In this document: in pieces, positions 21,742 to 33,461 of the stretch | Position numbering within the stretch: position 1 is the stretch's first letter | How the letters are laid out: each line of letters begins with the position of its first letter | Source of the DNA: Sistotremastrum niveocremeum HHB9708 | Lineage: Eukaryota > Basidiomycota > Agaricomycetes > Sistotremastrales > Sistotremastraceae | Assembly (NCBI GenBank): GCA_001630475.1 | Contig: KV419398.1 | Span: forward strand, 223,825-287,824 | Length of the DNA: 64,000 bases | Direction of reading: 5' to 3' | Program-made: the position numbers and the translations under genes | Notes under the pieces: generated by a model | The model's input: only the letters and a program-made list of their open reading frames with translations | Told to the model about the DNA's origin: nothing | Database searches by the model: none

Positions 21742-22978
21742 AGGAGCAATCTCACTCCTCGATGAATTCATTTGTGCGGAGACATGAAATTGGGTGTGCA
21801 AATGAGTACAAAGTCACCCTTACTCATCCACGTCCATCTCGTCTGATCTGACGAATCCGAGTCAGTCAATCTTTCTTTGGTTTTCACGGCCATCTTCATA
21901 TTTCGGGGCTGCTTTCCATGGGTGCTTTACAACCATAATGTCGATACCAAAAATGAAGACTAATTGACAAACATTCGGCGACTGTACTACACACACCTGC
22001 AGCTTATATACTATGTAAAATACGGCAGACGACGGTGGCGGAGTTATCGGCACTACCCTCTTCCTTCTCAGTCTGGCATGCCAGCCTGTTCGAGCATCGA
22101 ACCAGCTTACCAGGCACCTTGTACCGCACAAGTATGGTGGCAGCGACAGTCTCGACACGGATGACGTGTTTCGGTGTCCGAATGACCCAAACTAGATCTC
22201 GACTTAGGCTTGTAAGACCAACGATTCAGATATCCCTACCACGACCTCAGCCTCCAAGACATTGCTCCATCGTCTCACTTGTCGTCTCATGTCCTCCTCG
22301 TTGGAGTCGTCAATCCTGATTCCATCCCCTCTGAGCGGATCACATTCGCCTTTCGATGCATGCTACCAAGGACCTCATCCCAGCTGTCTAAATCGCATTG
22401 GTTGGCCCACCCACCATGACTGTCTCCAGAAGACGTCATCTCTCTTTCATCACAGCAGCTTTGTCTCTAAGACCGAATATCAAGCTTGGCTGATAGTTAT
22501 CACTGGCTGTTGCATCCACCGGAGTTTGATCGCCGTCATCCGTCATCAAGAGTCGTCGATGCGCTTGGCAAACAGCAAAGACCTTTGCGATGGATCTTGT
22601 AACCCTCGTGAAACTAGATGCTATCATGACACCGACAGTCTCCATCTTGGACACGGGGGAGTCACTTGCACTTTCAATTCCCAAATTCACAAAGGCACCC
22701 ACTATCTGGTCCTCTTCTTAATATGCACACCGGTGACCGCACCTCGTCAACCCTAGAGAGAACATTGAGTTTGTGGTCCAGCTCTTACCTGCAACTTCGC
22801 GTGCCTGCAAACGATCAAAGCAATCATAATTTGAAAGTATGTGATGCATCAATATACCAAACTTCCCAAAACGCGAACTCGGCACCTCAATCTCAATCCC
22901 GAAGAGAGCTCAACTTCCTTCATCTAGATTCGGGCTCCCTGTTCCCGGGTCTGTTGTCGCTCGACGAGCCACAACGAC
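21742..22978. other. Intergenic, 1.2 kb
   Basis: No gene or repeat recognised between the GS gene and the next secreted-family promoter. Confidence 0.4.
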
Positions 22979-23027
22979 TATAAGTTGAACGCCACGAGCG
23001 GGTTGGCCCCAACATCTAGCTGGCTAG
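22979..23027 (+). promoter_or_regulatory. Core promoter, secreted-family copy 2
   Basis: TATAAG at 22979 and CTAGCTGGCTAG at 23016, 37 bp apart, as in all family members. The second box falls where a transcription start would be expected for a TATA promoter. Confidence 0.7.
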
Positions 23028-23069
23028 TCTGTCGTCCATACGTTCAGCCCTTTCTCATCTTCGTTCGCT

Positions 23070-24069
23070 ATGCGCTGGACGCCCATCATCATCGTTTCTG
23101 TGGCCTCTACCTACCTATCGGGAGCGCTAGGCCATCCTGCTCCTTTTACGAACTCAACTCTTCATGCTCTCAACAAACGAACCGATGTTTGCGGCATTGA
23201 TATTCGCTTTGCAACCAAGAATGACTGCCTTGATAGGCACTCGGTCATCAACTTCAAACGAGATACGACTGCTACTAGAGAACTTCTTACCCAGGAAACG
23301 GTTCCCGCAAATGCGCAGACGGGGCCTATTGACTCATCGTGCGGTCAGATGCGTCTAGCAATACTACAGGAGTCATCGTGCTGACCAAGTGCTTTTTCAG
23401 ACCATGTCTTGGAACTCCAGGTGGTCGGGAAAGCGATGCAGCAGTCCACACTTTGTGGGATTGTTTCGGCACTCAACTCCCTACAGGAGTTAGAAGGAGC
23501 AGCTGTCAAAAGGACCAATGTTCTGCAACCCATTGCAGACATCGCGAACGGGATTGACAATTTATTCTTTTTGGATTCACGTGTAAACGGGGCTGTGAGT
23601 GGAACGTTTGGTATCTCTATCAAGTTCGCCTCTAAACTCATCATGCTCTGTTCGAAGAAAGCAAGCTTCGTCCAGCTTGCCGTCGGCAATCAGGTCATCA
23701 GTAGCACGCACAATGCTTTCTTCCCCGCGGTACAAGTTTACCTCAGGAAAGACACGATAGCCTCTTCATCTCGGAAGGTGGCTGCAGATCTGGATGCTGC
23801 GATCAAAGTCATCTTGAACCAAGCGACCACTTTGGCCGAAGGTTTCCCACCTCCACCTCCACCCCCACCTCCAGCAGGAACACCACCACGTGACGTAGTT
23901 TTACAAAAGAAACTTCGAGATGCTCTGGTATGACTTGAGGTTCTGGATCATTGATGACCTTACTTAGAACGAGATGCAGGCAGCTCATGCGGCTCAAAGA
24001 GTTGAAGAAAAGATTTCGGTGATCAACCTCTGGAATAGAGCCCTCCTGGCAGCCGTTGTCCATGTCTAA
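23070..24069 (+). CDS. Secreted Kex2-processed four-Cys protein, copy 2
   Basis: Four exons: 23070-23343, 23401-23594, 23658-23927 and 23980-24069, giving 275 residues. A signal peptide (MRWTPIIIVSVASTYLSGALG) is followed by a short propeptide HPAPFTNSTLHALN ending in the dibasic KR, a Kex2-type cleavage site. The mature part has four conserved cysteines (VCGI, DDCL-type NDCL, SSCG, TLCG), a conserved DHVLELQ block at the exon 1/2 junction (Asp codon split after its first base), a proline run (nine Pro) and a terminal NLWNRALL helix. I know no family with this layout. It is probably extracellular. Copy 3 lies 1.5 kb downstream in the same direction. Confidence 0.88.
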
Positions 24070-25467
24070 TCAATGATCCCACGCAGTGCTCACGTTCCTG
24101 TGTCCAAGTCCTCGTGGTGGAGACGATGTATATGAGTATTATATTGAGTAATCAAGTCTCTACAACACCGTAGTCGACGAATAAACGAAACCACGCGCTT
24201 TAAATTTATTGAAGTTACCGAAACTTGCGAGGATAAATCATTGTGTTCCTGCATCTGTATTTCGGGTTTGGTTTCATTGGAATTGTTCCGGTGCCCACAA
24301 ATTCAATTTGTGCTGAGTGATATAACGAGCGTGCACCAATTCTACTGTCTCGTATGGTCACTTGAGTGCCTTTGGATCCAGAAGACGATATGAGCAATAA
24401 GCGCTGAAAATCGCTCCAGTCGCGCCGGGGCGTTTAAATGACAACTCATCGCTAAGCCATTTTCAAGAAAATTGCTGATTATAGTTGAAAGCGAGAAGAA
24501 ACGTACGCGTGCAGTGTTCTCAATGACTTGCAGATTGTAGTGTGTGCAAAGCGAAGGATATCATGAATGCAAGTGCTTTTTTGCAAGCGAATTTCTTCTG
24601 ACTGACTTGCTTGAAGTGTGATGGCTGGCCTCATGAGCCGTTCTCGCCCCTCAAACACCTAGCCTTCAATGCATACATCCCAGTCGCCCATGTCAAGAAT
24701 GTTGATGTTTTCATTCTCGATCTATTTTTCGGGAATCGACGTGAAGGTTTTCACTATCCTTCTTCCCACCATATCTCAACATGCTGACTCCGTATGCTAC
24801 AGCCGTCCTACAGAAATCATGAATTCATGAAGGCTGTTGTGTGTCGAATGATGCTGCTTGCATACGCGTCTTGTCACCTCTTCGTCGGATGAAACCTGCA
24901 GAGAGACGAAATTTCATCGATGCTACCTGAGCCCTTGGGGTTTTGTTTCTCCAGTACCTGGCGACCGCAGGACCATTGAACCGTCACGTACAACAAGAGG
25001 TAACCAACGCGCTTCAGAGATCAATGCGTTCACCTCGGAGCAACGCTTATGGCAACGGACTGTCAGTGTGAATGTCACCCTACGACCAACTCTCCTGGGA
25101 CATGTGCTTGATTCCTCGAGCGCAGAGTCGCATGTATTCCGGTCATCTAGACCGTGATCCGATTAGTTCTACCTATGATGGATAGTTGGAACAGGAGATG
25201 ATGCTTTAGCTTGAGGAACCGTTGATCGGAATCGGAATTCGGACCTCACGCGGGAGCAGAATGTTGTCGTCGTCCCTGCAACAGCCTTTTAGCAGGGAAG
25301 AAGCTCGCCCAGATTGATCAGCTTCTCTTCGATGGCTAAGAATGGCTGAATTTTTGATGATCCCAACTTCGTCCCTCGAAGCCGAGCAAAGCTTTCGTGC
25401 ACCTTCATCAAAACGAGATCGGGCTGCTTGTTGCTGGATTCTGGCTCGGTCATCGGCCATGGATGAC
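24070..25467. other. Intergenic, 1.4 kb, between tandem copies
   Basis: No gene seen. It holds one copy of a short repeat (24391-24424) that also follows copy 3. Confidence 0.4.
24391..24424 (+). repeat. Shared 3'-flank repeat, unit 1
   Basis: TGAGCAATAAGCGCTGAAAA then TCG, matching 26863-26896 almost base for base. It lies about 320 bp beyond the stop of copy 2; the other unit lies about 300 bp beyond copy 3. It probably marks the tandem duplication unit. Confidence 0.65.
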
Positions 25468-25516
25468 TATAAGTTGTAGGTGTACAGATGGTCAACTTCA
25501 GCATCTAGCGGGCTAG
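25468..25516 (+). promoter_or_regulatory. Core promoter, secreted-family copy 3
   Basis: TATAAG at 25468 and CTAGCGGGCTAG at 25505, again exactly 37 bp apart. CAGCATCTAGC precedes and overlaps the box here and, on the other strand, in copy 4. Confidence 0.7.
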
Positions 25517-25571
25517 TCTTGCACTTCATCATCCCCATTCTCTCCTCTTTCTCTTCGTTTCTTCTTTCGCT

Positions 25572-26559
25572 ATGCGCTGGTCGCCCATCTTTGTCGCTTC
25601 CGTGTTCTCTTCTCTTTCGTGGAGCGTGGTTGCCCATCCTGCCCCTTTCACCAACTCGACTGTTCGGTCATTACACAAGCGGAGCATCGTCTGTGGTATC
25701 GACCTCCGCACCGCCACCGCCGACGACTGTCTTGACAGACATTCCGTTGTGAACTTCAAAGTAGTGACGACTGCCAGTCGACAAACTCTCACTCAAGAAG
25801 CTGTCCCACAAAATGCTCAAGAGCCGCCAGCAGGATCATCATGTGGTTAGACACCCTACCAAGTCCATCCGAAATATCATGCTGACGAAAGTGGTATCTA
25901 GATCATGTTGTCGAACTTCAAGTGGTTGCAGCGGCGATGCAGCAGTCTACACTGTGCGGGATCGTTGCTGCCCTCAATTCACTTCAAGAATCGGAAGGAG
26001 TGGATGTCAAAAGAAACAGTGTTCTCCAACCCCTGGCAAATATCGCTAACTCAGTCCAGAATCTTTTCTTCTTGGATTCAAATGTGAACGGCGCTGTGAG
26101 TGAAACGCTTTTTGCATCTTTCAAAGATCATGTTTAACCTCGCTCTTTGGCCACAGAAAGCAAATTACGTGCAGCTTGCGATCAGCGGCCAACCTATCGA
26201 GACCAGCCGAAATCAGTTCTTCGCCGCGGTACATTCTTATCTCGAAAGCACCACAGTAGCTTCCGAGTCACGCGAGGTGGCTGCGGACTTAGACAGTGCC
26301 ATCAGTGTTATCTTGAAGAACGCAAACACTTTAGTCGCAGGTTTCCCGCCTCCGCCTCCGGCAGGAACCAGAGCACAAGGAGTTCAAATCTTGCAAAATA
26401 ATCTTCGGGAGGCTCTGGTAAGTTTCCCGGTCTTGGGATTTCGAAGATATGGTTCTTATCGACATGCAGGCAGCCCATGCGGCTCAGAAAGCCGAACAGA
26501 AGATCACGGTTGTCAATCTCTGGAACAGAGTTCTCCTCAAAACGGTACGCAACGAATGA
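25572..26559 (+). CDS. Secreted Kex2-processed four-Cys protein, copy 3
   Basis: Four exons: 25572-25845, 25902-26095, 26157-26417 and 26470-26559, 272 residues. Signal peptide MRWSPIFVASVFSSLSWSVV, propeptide HPAPFTNSTVRSLH ending KR, then SIVCGIDLRTATADDCLDRH. Exon 2 opens with DHVVELQVV and contains STLCGIVAALNSLQ; exon 3 carries a Pro-rich FPPPPPAGT linker; exon 4 ends NLWNRVLLKTVRNE. Exons 1, 2 and 4 have the same lengths as in copy 2 (274, 194 and 90 bp), so the two are tandem duplicates. The function is unknown. The amphipathic, Ala/Leu-rich mature part is probably mostly helical. Confidence 0.9.
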
Positions 26560-27228
26560 GCGATCTCACGCAGTGCCTTAATTCCTGTATTGGGGGACGC
26601 GGAGCGGAGTGAATGATCATACGATTTTCTTGAGCGGTACTGTCTCTGTCACACGATACGATACAGATACCTGTGTAGTTTTTGACCCGTTTGCATCGAA
26701 GACTCGACGAAGAGGTTCTTGCGTTCCACACGTTTAGTGGGTTTCGCTTTTTCTCTGAGTTTGCTTTCACTGGGGCGACTCCGATATGGGGAACGTAGAC
26801 TGAGTCTACTATGTCGCATATTTACTCCAGCATGCGCAGTATATAGGCCTATAAGAGCGAGCTGAGCAATAAGCGCTGAAAATCGCGCCAGCCGCTTACA
26901 TGCTTACTAACCAAGTTACTAACCCTTCGAGCCTCATGAGCATAGAGATCTCTACAAAATTCAAACTCTCGAAGAGCTGACTGGAATAGAAGGAAGTTAT
27001 CAGGTCAGGCGGCAAGCCTTGCTCTCAACTGCTGAGTTTCCGCTCAAACCGGCCTCAGGCTTCGAGCTTCAACTGCAAAACCTACAGAAGTTTGTCGCCT
27101 TAGTTGTCTGCTCTGAAACCGTATGTTGAAATGCAGCGCAGATCCCATAATCTAGAGCTTGAGCTATCGCTACATCTGGTCGAATCCCCCATACTTCCAG
27201 CCTTCGCCTGGATTTGGAAATTGGCATC
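26560..27228. other. Intergenic, 669 bp
   Basis: 3' flank of copy 3 and promoter of the F-box gene; contains the second 3'-flank repeat unit. Confidence 0.4.
26863..26896 (+). repeat. Shared 3'-flank repeat, unit 2
   Basis: TGAGCAATAAGCGCTGAAAA then TCG, the same as unit 1 at 24391-24424; the matches fade on both sides. Confidence 0.65.
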
Positions 27229-29001
27229 ATGTCATCCCTACTCCCTGAGCTTTTCGTCGAAATCGCCACGTACTTAATTGAGGGTTACTTGTCGAGTTAT
27301 GCAACCCGAGAGAAAACATACTCGTCGTCTTGTGGCCTCCATTGGTCCGAGCAGAGACCTGGCTTTTGGATAGATGAAAGCCCCCCTCCTCATTTCCGAC
27401 CTTACGCCCAGGAAGGTTTCAAGGCCATGCGTCTTGTGTGCCGTCGATGGAATCAATATCTCATCAGCGACCCCCGCTTTTGGTCGAATCTTTCATTGAT
27501 AGACAGACACGACTTGCCTATCTTCCGTATGGCCATGGAACGCTCCTCACATCTCCCAATATCTCTAAGCTTGGGAGAACTATCAGGCGTCAAGGCGCGC
27601 CATCAGTGGAACACCCAAACTTCACAAGTTCTGTCAGGCATTCTGGCCACGCATCACGCGTTGAACAGATGTTATCGATTGTCGTTAGACATGCGTACAT
27701 CCGACGTCGCTCAACTGTGCGAGAGTACGAGATGGAGCCAAATCGAAATGCCGTCCCTCAGGACCCTAGCTCTGAACACCTTGTCATTCGAAAGGGATGC
27801 CCAAGCTGAACGTCAGTTCGAACTCGACGAAGATAACGCCGACATTTTCCCGGAACCTCTGGAAGCTCTGGAGGTGCAGGATATCATTGCAACTCAAAGT
27901 CGACCTGAACTACCCCCTTTGTTCAAATCCATGTCAGCTCTTGAAACACTGGTGTTATCTACACGCCAACCCCCAAACTGGGAGAACCTCATATTCTTTC
28001 CCCATGAACTAAAAAGTTTGAAAATCTTCATTGAAGACTGGCCTTCGGACCCAGAGTTTCTTCAGATGCTCTCGGGCCTTCATTCCCTTCAGGACTGCGA
28101 CATACGAGGGAATCTCCGAGGTATTGGCCCATGGAATCTTGCGTGGCAAGGTTTCGCTCTAGATGCCGACAAAATACTCGTGGGACTCTCTCACAATCGT
28201 CTACTGAAATTACATGTAGCCCTTCCAGCTTCCAACATACAATTTCCCCTTGCAAGTGCGCTTCCACCACTTCACATCACTCACCTTCACCTTCACTTTA
28301 ATCATCTCGAAAATTCTACGGATGAGTTTCTTTCTTTTTTGGAACTCTTGGTTGTAGTGGAAATACTTCACATATCATTCGTTGTCGCACTTCCCCATCT
28401 ACCTCTTCATCTGACAAAAAGAAGCTATGGCTTGTCCAAAGTCAGAATGATGACCCTGGAGTGCAGTGACCACCATGAGTCTTTTTTCTGCTTTCACCTC
28501 CTCGCATCTTTCAACTTCGAAAGCCTCGAACAACTTACTATTGGTCAATGGCAACGCTGGCCATCACATTTCGGAATTCATCAATCCCATTCCATCGAGC
28601 ATGCGAGGCTGATCGCCTTGAAAAACTTGATATCATCGATATTTATCTGTCCTATGTTAGAGACTCTCTATATTGCAGTTGGCACACCCTCGGAACTCAT
28701 AATCCAGCTCATTCAACGATTTCCAAACTTGAAGAAACTCACCTTTGCGCATGGCTGGCCATTCGAAGACGCGATCTCTTTGATGTCGGCAATGTCGAAT
28801 CCGTGCTTCTCCGATGGTCGGTTTTTGGCTCCGTATCTGGAAAATTTCGACCCTGGTGTTGAAGGTCCAAGTACCTATCGTCAACCTGTGAATATCGATC
28901 GGTTTCGATCCGTTGCTGACGCTCTCATCCTCGCGCGAAATATTCACACGGATTCTTCAAATTCCACTCCATTTGCAATCCGAAGTCAGCTTCTAATGTA
29001 A
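27229..29001 (+). CDS. F-box protein (single exon, 590 residues)
   Basis: The first real ATG is at 27229 (MSSLLPELFVEIATYLIEGY), giving 590 codons without introns. The N-terminal half-box LPELFVEIATYL is followed, after an insert of about 45 residues, by FKAMRLVCRRWNQYLISDP and RFWSNLSL, the classical F-box second half. The remaining 480 residues are LRR-like with many short leucine-rich blocks (MSALETLVLS, LETLYIAVG, FPNLKKLTFAHG). Likely an SCF substrate receptor; target unknown. It is tail to tail with the GFA gene at 29253-29777. A diverged dead relative in the same arrangement lies at 49951-50922. Confidence 0.85.
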   Translation: MSSLLPELFVEIATYLIEGYLSSYATREKTYSSSCGLHWSEQRPGFWIDESPPPHFRPYAQEGFKAMRLVCRRWNQYLISDPRFWSNLSLIDRHDLPIFRMAMERSSHLPISLSLGELSGVKARHQWNTQTSQVLSGILATHHALNRCYRLSLDMRTSDVAQLCESTRWSQIEMPSLRTLALNTLSFERDAQAERQFELDEDNADIFPEPLEALEVQDIIATQSRPELPPLFKSMSALETLVLSTRQPPNWENLIFFPHELKSLKIFIEDWPSDPEFLQMLSGLHSLQDCDIRGNLRGIGPWNLAWQGFALDADKILVGLSHNRLLKLHVALPASNIQFPLASALPPLHITHLHLHFNHLENSTDEFLSFLELLVVVEILHISFVVALPHLPLHLTKRSYGLSKVRMMTLECSDHHESFFCFHLLASFNFESLEQLTIGQWQRWPSHFGIHQSHSIEHARLIALKNLISSIFICPMLETLYIAVGTPSELIIQLIQRFPNLKKLTFAHGWPFEDAISLMSAMSNPCFSDGRFLAPYLENFDPGVEGPSTYRQPVNIDRFRSVADALILARNIHTDSSNSTPFAIRSQLLM

Positions 29002-29252
29002 TCATCGGGAGGGCAAAGACGTGGGGCCGAGAGCTTCAATGGTGCAAGGGGAGCTCGTTGAGATCAGACTATTAATAGCTATAGACCCATAGTAACATGG
29101 ACAACTTTCGAATTTAATAATTGATACATGTGCTATGTAACACTTGCTGCTAATGATAACTGGAGTCCGAGCTCGAGCGTAAATCTGAAATTTGGAACGT
29201 CACAGCGATAACCGGAGGGCTAAACCGGCGGCCTCGGCTGACGTGTTCAAGC

Positions 29253-29777
29253 TCATAGATGAGCTACACTGGCGGAAGTACCGATATCATAGTGGACCCA
29301 GGGCTCCTTTCTGTGCTCAAAATCTATTTTGGTAGGTTGCGGGATAGGATGGTCGAAGAAAGCAGCTTTCAAGTAATAATGATTGGGGTCGAGTGGCGTG
29401 CGGCTTAGAACGGGACTGAAGGTAAACTTAATCAGTATACGCTCTCCGAATCACAACTCATAGTTGCAACAAAAGATATTTACCTGCCGCAATTTCCACA
29501 AAACAGTCTGTCCATAATAACTCCAGAAGTGGTAGTAATATCAGGATAAACGTTGGGTTTGCCGTCAATGGTGACCTTTTCTCGAGGCGTTCGCATCACG
29601 ACACTCATTGCTGAGGAACGTCATTCAGCTTTCGCCTGATGGGCAGTCGCAAAAGAGCTCACGCGTGCTGCCAGCCTTTTTACAGTTGGAACAAAAGCAT
29701 GCCGATGTCTCTGGCAGTTGGTCTAGATCGACCGTCAGGCGAATTTGCTCGCAAAGACATGTTCCAGTAATTGGCAT
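29253..29777 (-). CDS. GFA/CENP-V-family zinc protein, copy 1
   Basis: Three exons on the minus strand: 29777-29663, 29610-29484 and 29415-29253 (115, 127 and 163 bp, 134 residues). MPITGTCLCEQIRLTVD carries the first CXC zinc ligands, SACFCSNCKKAG the second site and DRLFCGNCG the third CXXC; the C-terminal part has NPNHYY-like DPNHYYLKAAFF and PQPTKI. These are the hallmarks of glutathione-dependent formaldehyde-activating-like (Mss4-fold) proteins. Most members are uncharacterised, so the reaction is unknown. All eight-odd cysteine ligands are present. The copy at 49232-49746 has identical exon lengths. Confidence 0.85.
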
Positions 29778-30573
29778 GTTTATAGCCTCGGGGAGTCGAA
29801 AGTCAGGTGACGAGTTGGCAGACGACGATGCGATTATATCTGTCGTTGGTGGGGGTAAAGCGACAAGGAGTGGAATGACGCGTAAGAAAAAACCCGTTCT
29901 CTTATATTGCTACCAGTCCTTGATGGTTCGCACAATTGTCATCCCATAAGCATCTCTTGAAAAACTGATTAAGCCCGACTCGGCGACCGTTGACGGCCTG
30001 TCACTTCCATTTCGGGGTTTGCATATTCCCTGAAAGGCAATTTTATCTTTGCTTCCGGTAACGATCGGCGAAGCTCGGCAGTAGAGACACGACTCGCCTG
30101 CGGATCATTTTTCTCGTGCCTTTGTCAATTTACATTATAATGCGACCCTGAATATCGTATAGAGATGGTCCTGCGCATGTATTCGACTGTTGCATGTGAG
30201 AAGATGAGTACACTGCCATGGAAATCCGGATTCCGCGGAACGGTTGCTTTCACTTCGTCCCGCTTGCAATACAATAACGGAATAGTGGACAAGCGTCAAG
30301 CGATAACGCAAGCTATCTCTCAATTGTGAGAACATCGAGACTGAGGTCGCAAGGCGCCGTACATCAGGGTATAGTACTATGTCAAGGGTATATGGGCTTT
30401 ATGTGGCGTGGATAAGCTTTTCGGTCTCATCTCACGTTCCATCTGAAGGCAAAGTAAGTCCGAGCGTTCAGCCTGAACTTCGCTCAGGTCTTGAAGATCT
30501 TACCCGAGGTGGCAGCACTAGCGCACCAGCGGGAAAGGTGACGCGTCCGTTTGATTACCCTGTGAGTGGTCGG
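29778..30573. other. Intergenic, 796 bp
   Basis: No convincing gene or repeat. Confidence 0.4.
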
Positions 30574-31513
30574 TTACTTCGAGAGCGGAAAAAAATGTTC
30601 AACCGACTTACAGTCTCGGTTTCTAGTAACTTTTGCGTATGAAGCACGAGGAGGCTCTCTCAATGCCCGAGCGTCCTCGAATCCTATCTCGGACCAATCG
30701 TCATCGAAGTCCAGCTCTGTTGAGATATCCGAAAGCGAGGAGTCAACATCGAAGTCATCCAAGACCAAAACATCCTTGATGAAAGGGATGATCTCAAAGT
30801 CTTTTGCTGCACCTATACGTGCTATTCGAATAGGACATTAGCGGATGAAAGACGGATCAACAGCAAAGCATCGATAAGGACGTACATTGTCGTCTTGATG
30901 GTACGATCAGATCATCAAGTCTGACTTCCCGTGACATCGAATGCAGGCAGGATTCTGGTGATCCTTGAAGGCATGCGCACTCTTCCCATACGTCCCACAC
31001 ATCCACCCAGACATCCCACGCTGCGTCTGCTTCAGGATCCCCATACAATCGCTTCCATGATGAAGCTTTATTATTGACATCCCAAAGAGCGTCTTCCATG
31101 ACGGTCTTCGCGGCGATTCGCGATTTCATGTTGATCCGCTCGCAGAGAGGACAACAGGTCGTCTTGTGCTTCCTCTGAGACCGCTTCGTCCGCCTCTTTT
31201 GCAAGGCCCTTCCTCGTGCGAAGGGACGGCCCATCTTTCGCCGGATATATTCTTCGTCCCATGAAGGCTCGCATTCGTCGTCTGGGAGGTCGTAGAACAT
31301 TGGTGGACGGGGATCAAAGCAGCTACAACAGCACCATGCCGATTCGGTTGAGTCGCCTTCGCTGGTCAGGTCGTTTTCCGAGGGTGTCATGATCGCCGAA
31401 ATAGCAGATGATGTATCGGGATAAGCAGCAGATAAATGATCCCAAGTGGAAGGGGTGGACGACATGGTAGAGCTGCCTCTGGGAGCGGACAGTTGATAAT
31501 CCAGTTCTTGCAT
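30574..31513 (-). CDS. Unrecognised acidic cysteine-containing protein
   Basis: Exon 1 runs from the ATG at 31513 to 30886 and ends on GTACGT; exon 2 runs 30821-30574. The joined frame of about 290 residues is open. The N-terminal part is Ser/Thr-rich, followed by a cysteine cluster (WCCCSCFDPRP), a strongly basic segment (RRTKRSQRKHK) leading into a CCPLCERIN CXXC-type motif, a Trp-rich acidic stretch (WDVWVDVWDVWEECACLQG) and an acidic C-terminal part (DFDVDSSLSDISTELDFDDD). The basic tract may be a nuclear localisation signal and the cysteines may bind zinc. No family recognised. Confidence 0.6.
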
Positions 31514-31975
31514 CCAAGTGTTTTACTTATAGTCGTCCTCGAGAGTCATGGCGGTACCGGACGATCTTCAATTCTGAGTCAATGCTGGAGTCAATGACAA
31601 TAGCTGTGTGGAATAGCCATTGCAAAAGTCCCTCAAAGTCGCCCTGAACGTGGTCGAGCCGAATGCTGTGGCTCGTGGCTGACTCGAAAACGCGTGACCT
31701 ATAAAAGGAAATCGGGATAAGGTACTTGTCCTTACCGGTTCCTTTTTTGGCTTATCCGGGCCCTGAAGCCGGCTGCGGCTTAGCTTTCGGCTTTGAATTT
31801 CATGCTCGATATTCAGAGAAATATCTCAGGATCATGCGCGTTTTCAACTGTAGTCGCTTTTATTCCTTTTTGCAACTCTACTTGGATGGGCCTTCCGCCC
31901 AACGATGATAATGAACAAGAGGATGTGATGCTATCTAATGAAGTGATGATGATGTTGATGGAACATGTCCACTAT
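31514..31975. other. Intergenic, 462 bp
   Basis: Promoter of the unrecognised gene and 3' flank of the desaturase; nothing further seen. Confidence 0.4.
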
Positions 31976-33461
31976 TTACGACGACGAGTCGACGGAGCCG
32001 GCTTTGGGGCGCTCAGCGCCGACCTTGTAAGCATCAGCAGCGAGCTCACGGCCGAGCTCACCCTTCCTGTTCTTGTAGAACACGATATCACCCTCCTCCT
32101 CGATGAAGCAGCACTCAGTGAATGAACGGTAGAGAGCGCGGAAGGTGTTGGTGTTATCGTAGTTGTAGTCCTCGCCGAGAACTTTCTTGACGTGTTCGGT
32201 GACGATGGGCTGGTTGTAGAAGGGGATCATGGAGAGGAAGTGGTGGGCAACGTGGTCGTGAGAGACGTTGTGGAGGAAGAAGCGGCCGATCCAGCCGAGG
32301 AGAGGGCGATCGATGGTACCGACGGCGCCACGGAGGAAAGACCATTCGTTCTTGCGGTAGTGGGGCATGGTGGGGTCGGTGTGATGGAGGAAGGTCAGCA
32401 TGACAATCCAGTGGTTGGCAAGCTAAGCGGAAACGAATAAGACAAGGCATCGAAAAGCGAACCGATAAACGTACGAGGTAGGGAACAAAGTACTTGCAGA
32501 AGAAGTTGAGGAGACCGAATTGGTAAGTGTAGTACGCGAGAACACCGGACATAGCAGAGAGACCAATGTTGGAGATGATGATAGAGAAGCGTTGCTCGGG
32601 CTTGAAGAGGGCGGATGAGGGCTCGAAGTGCTAAATGAACTCGATCAGAGGGTGTCTGTCATCGGATATTTCCATGAGATACTTACGTTGGTGCCTTCAG
32701 GGTACATGGGGCTGCCGAGAGCGTTGTACAGAAGGTACGCCTGCCATCCGAGGAGTTGCATGAAGACCATGCGTCCGAGAGTGAAGATGGGAGTCTCTTC
32801 GAACATCTCTTTGTAGTCGGCATGGGTGGCAGAATCCTCTGCGGGGAGATGGTAGTCAACGCGAGTGCGAGGGACGAAGTTCTCATCGCGCTCGATGGAA
32901 CCGGTGGCTTTGTGGTGGGCGTGATGGGTTGAACGCCAAGCGTAGTAGGGAACCAAGATCACGGTGTGGAGCATGAAGCCAGAGATGTGGTTGAACCAGC
33001 TGCTGGATGAGAGGGTTCCGTGTCCGGCTTCGTGAGCTGAGAAGAGACAGGGTCAGACGCCGTAATTGATGGATGGTCGAGAGAGGAACGTACCAAGGCA
33101 CCAGAAGCCACCCCAGGCAACGCTCTGCCAGAACCAATAGTTGGCCCAGAGACCCCATCTCACGGTCTGTTGGATGAGGGCGCCCTGACCAGCAAGAGCA
33201 TCGGAGATGGGCTCGATGTAGTTGGCGAGGTGCCAGAAGAGAGCCGAGAAGAAGACGTCTCTTGCGATGTATCCCAAAGACAGAAGAGTGTTCTTCTTGT
33301 AGAGATCTTTGGGAATGGCGTCGTGGATGTCCTTGAGGGTCAGGTTGGGGGGACGGAAAGGCTTCTGCTTTCTGGCGAGGTATTCTAATGAACTGATAAG
33401 AATAAAATCGCGCAGGTGATAGCATCCAACACGTACCAGGACTATCTTTGAAGAGAGACAT
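31976..33461 (-). CDS. Delta-12-type fatty acid desaturase, copy 1
   Basis: The ATG at 33461 starts a 25-bp first exon (MSLFKDSP, ends 33437); exon 2 resumes with EYLARKQKPFRPP. The three histidine boxes of membrane desaturases are present: HEAGH (near 33025), HHAHH (near 32915) and HVAHH (near 32250), separated by hydrophobic segments. The protein ends at 31976 after a polar tail. FAD2-type enzymes introduce a second double bond in oleoyl chains in the ER membrane, using cytochrome b5. The third box HVAHH is the usual delta-12/omega-3 form, so regioselectivity cannot be fixed by sequence alone. It is oriented away from copy 2 (40488-41884). About four introns. Confidence 0.88.

Noticed and set aside
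23070-26559. Reading DHVVELQ as a nuclease-type metal site
   Set aside because: Only one short His/Glu motif is visible and no second metal-binding block was found; too weak to assign a fold.
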